Positions 62,325-62,765 of a stretch of DNA of 62,765 nucleotides are shown here, piece by piece. Every line of letters begins with the position of its first letter. The first letter of the stretch is position 1. Origin of the DNA: Foetidibacter luteolus (lineage in GTDB: Bacteria > Bacteroidota > Bacteroidia > Chitinophagales > Chitinophagaceae); contig NZ_VVIP01000050.1 of assembly GCF_009650435.1 (NCBI RefSeq), positions 18,697 to 81,461 of the forward strand, read 5' to 3'. The translations under genes were made by a program, and so were the position numbers. The notes below the pieces were generated by a model. The model saw only the letters and a list, made by a program, of their open reading frames with translations, was not told where the DNA came from and did not search any database.

Positions 62325-62753
62325 ATGGCAACACAATCATACCATGGTAACCTGCCGGAAATTGATTTACAGTTATTAAACATCAACCCGGCAGATGCCA
62401 CTTCCTGCAAACTGCTGATGCTGATAGAAGGCGTATACGGTATTGGCGTGAAGCGCAGCATTGAAAAATACGGCTATACCGAGCAGCGCTACTACCAGTT
62501 GCTCAAAGCATTCCGGCAATCCGGCAGCCAGGCGCTTTTGGATAAAAAACCCGGCCCCCGCCAAAATTCCCGCAGAACAGAACAAATAGTACAGCAGATT
62601 ATCCGGCTGCGCTTTTTGGACCCCGATGCCCCTGCTGCCGTCATCATGCAGAAACTAAGGCAGCAAAACCATGTTATCAGTTTACTCAGCGTGGAACGCA
62701 CCATACAGGAATACGGCCTTCAAAAAAAAACTTTACCAGTTAAATCCCGATAA
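62325..62753 (+). CDS. transposase-like helix-turn-helix protein at the window edge
   Basis: 142 residues. An N-terminal leucine-rich segment precedes a Homeodomain-like pair of helices (GVKRSIEKYGYTEQRYYQLLKAF, then SGSQALLDKKPGPR). RRTEQIVQQIIRLRFLDPDAPAAVIMQKLRQQ matches the second helix-turn-helix region of IS481/IS3-type transposases, but no DDE domain follows before the stop. It may be the first part of a split or frameshifted element, or a stand-alone remnant; the continuation lies outside the window. Confidence 0.65.
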   Translation: MATQSYHGNLPEIDLQLLNINPADATSCKLLMLIEGVYGIGVKRSIEKYGYTEQRYYQLLKAFRQSGSQALLDKKPGPRQNSRRTEQIVQQIIRLRFLDPDAPAAVIMQKLRQQNHVISLLSVERTIQEYGLQKKTLPVKSR

Positions 62754-62765
62754 ACAATGCAGGGA

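Overview
The window looks like the chromosome of a member of the Bacteroidota, most likely the Chitinophagaceae. Pointers are the lack of Shine-Dalgarno sites, a TAnnTTTG-type promoter element, many lipoproteins, DUF2027/Smr, GIN-domain and DUF6496 proteins, a bacterial bestrophin, a xylA/xylB/AraC locus and a four-gene type III polyketide operon. No rRNA or tRNA gene was seen.

Positions 1-8147 are the most unusual part: ten complete, AT-rich gene cassettes in head-to-tail order, all on the + strand. Each carries one small gene and ends in a 193-198 bp imperfect palindrome that behaves like an integron attC site. The first bases of every cassette (TTRRRY-like) are the reverse complement of the bases just before that cassette's own palindrome, which is the signature of a circularising, site-specifically inserted cassette. 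The sites fall into three sequence families (A, B, C) and are longer than classical attC sites. No integrase lies in the window; the array continues to the left. An eleventh cassette is cut off by an IS66 remnant (8216-10121) whose transposase has lost the catalytic Glu region.

10.5-12.6 kb holds a 5'-truncated Rhs gene tip with a putative cysteine-peptidase-like toxin domain and an adjacent exported immunity candidate. It abuts the xylose locus (xylA, xylB, divergent AraC regulator). 17-20.5 kb carries a stand-alone Ada-fold protein plus AlkB, an SGNH hydrolase, an esterase and a histone-like protein. 20.5-23.4 kb has ATP-grasp, NRDE, DinB and DoxX genes. 23.7-27.5 kb is a translationally coupled UbiA - type III PKS - methyltransferase - FAD oxidoreductase operon.

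From 27.5 to 62.7 kb the genes are mostly core or housekeeping: RsmB-like RNA methyltransferase, VOC protein, LCMT-like methyltransferase, pgi, DAO-type oxidase, amino-acid permease, DUF2027/Smr, an outer-membrane barrel, sodC, guaA, a GH78 rhamnosidase, peptidase T and a histidine kinase. Three genes are interrupted: a GOB-like B3 metallo-beta-lactamase (frameshift), an AHSA1/SRPBCC protein (frameshift) and an AlkD-like protein (TGG to TAG). They could be real decay or assembly errors.

Intergenic regions hold several dispersed repeat families, a 3-copy hairpin tandem repeat, a twin palindromic operator in front of an ArsR gene and a perfect 46-bp palindrome. The window ends in a transposase-like helix-turn-helix gene.
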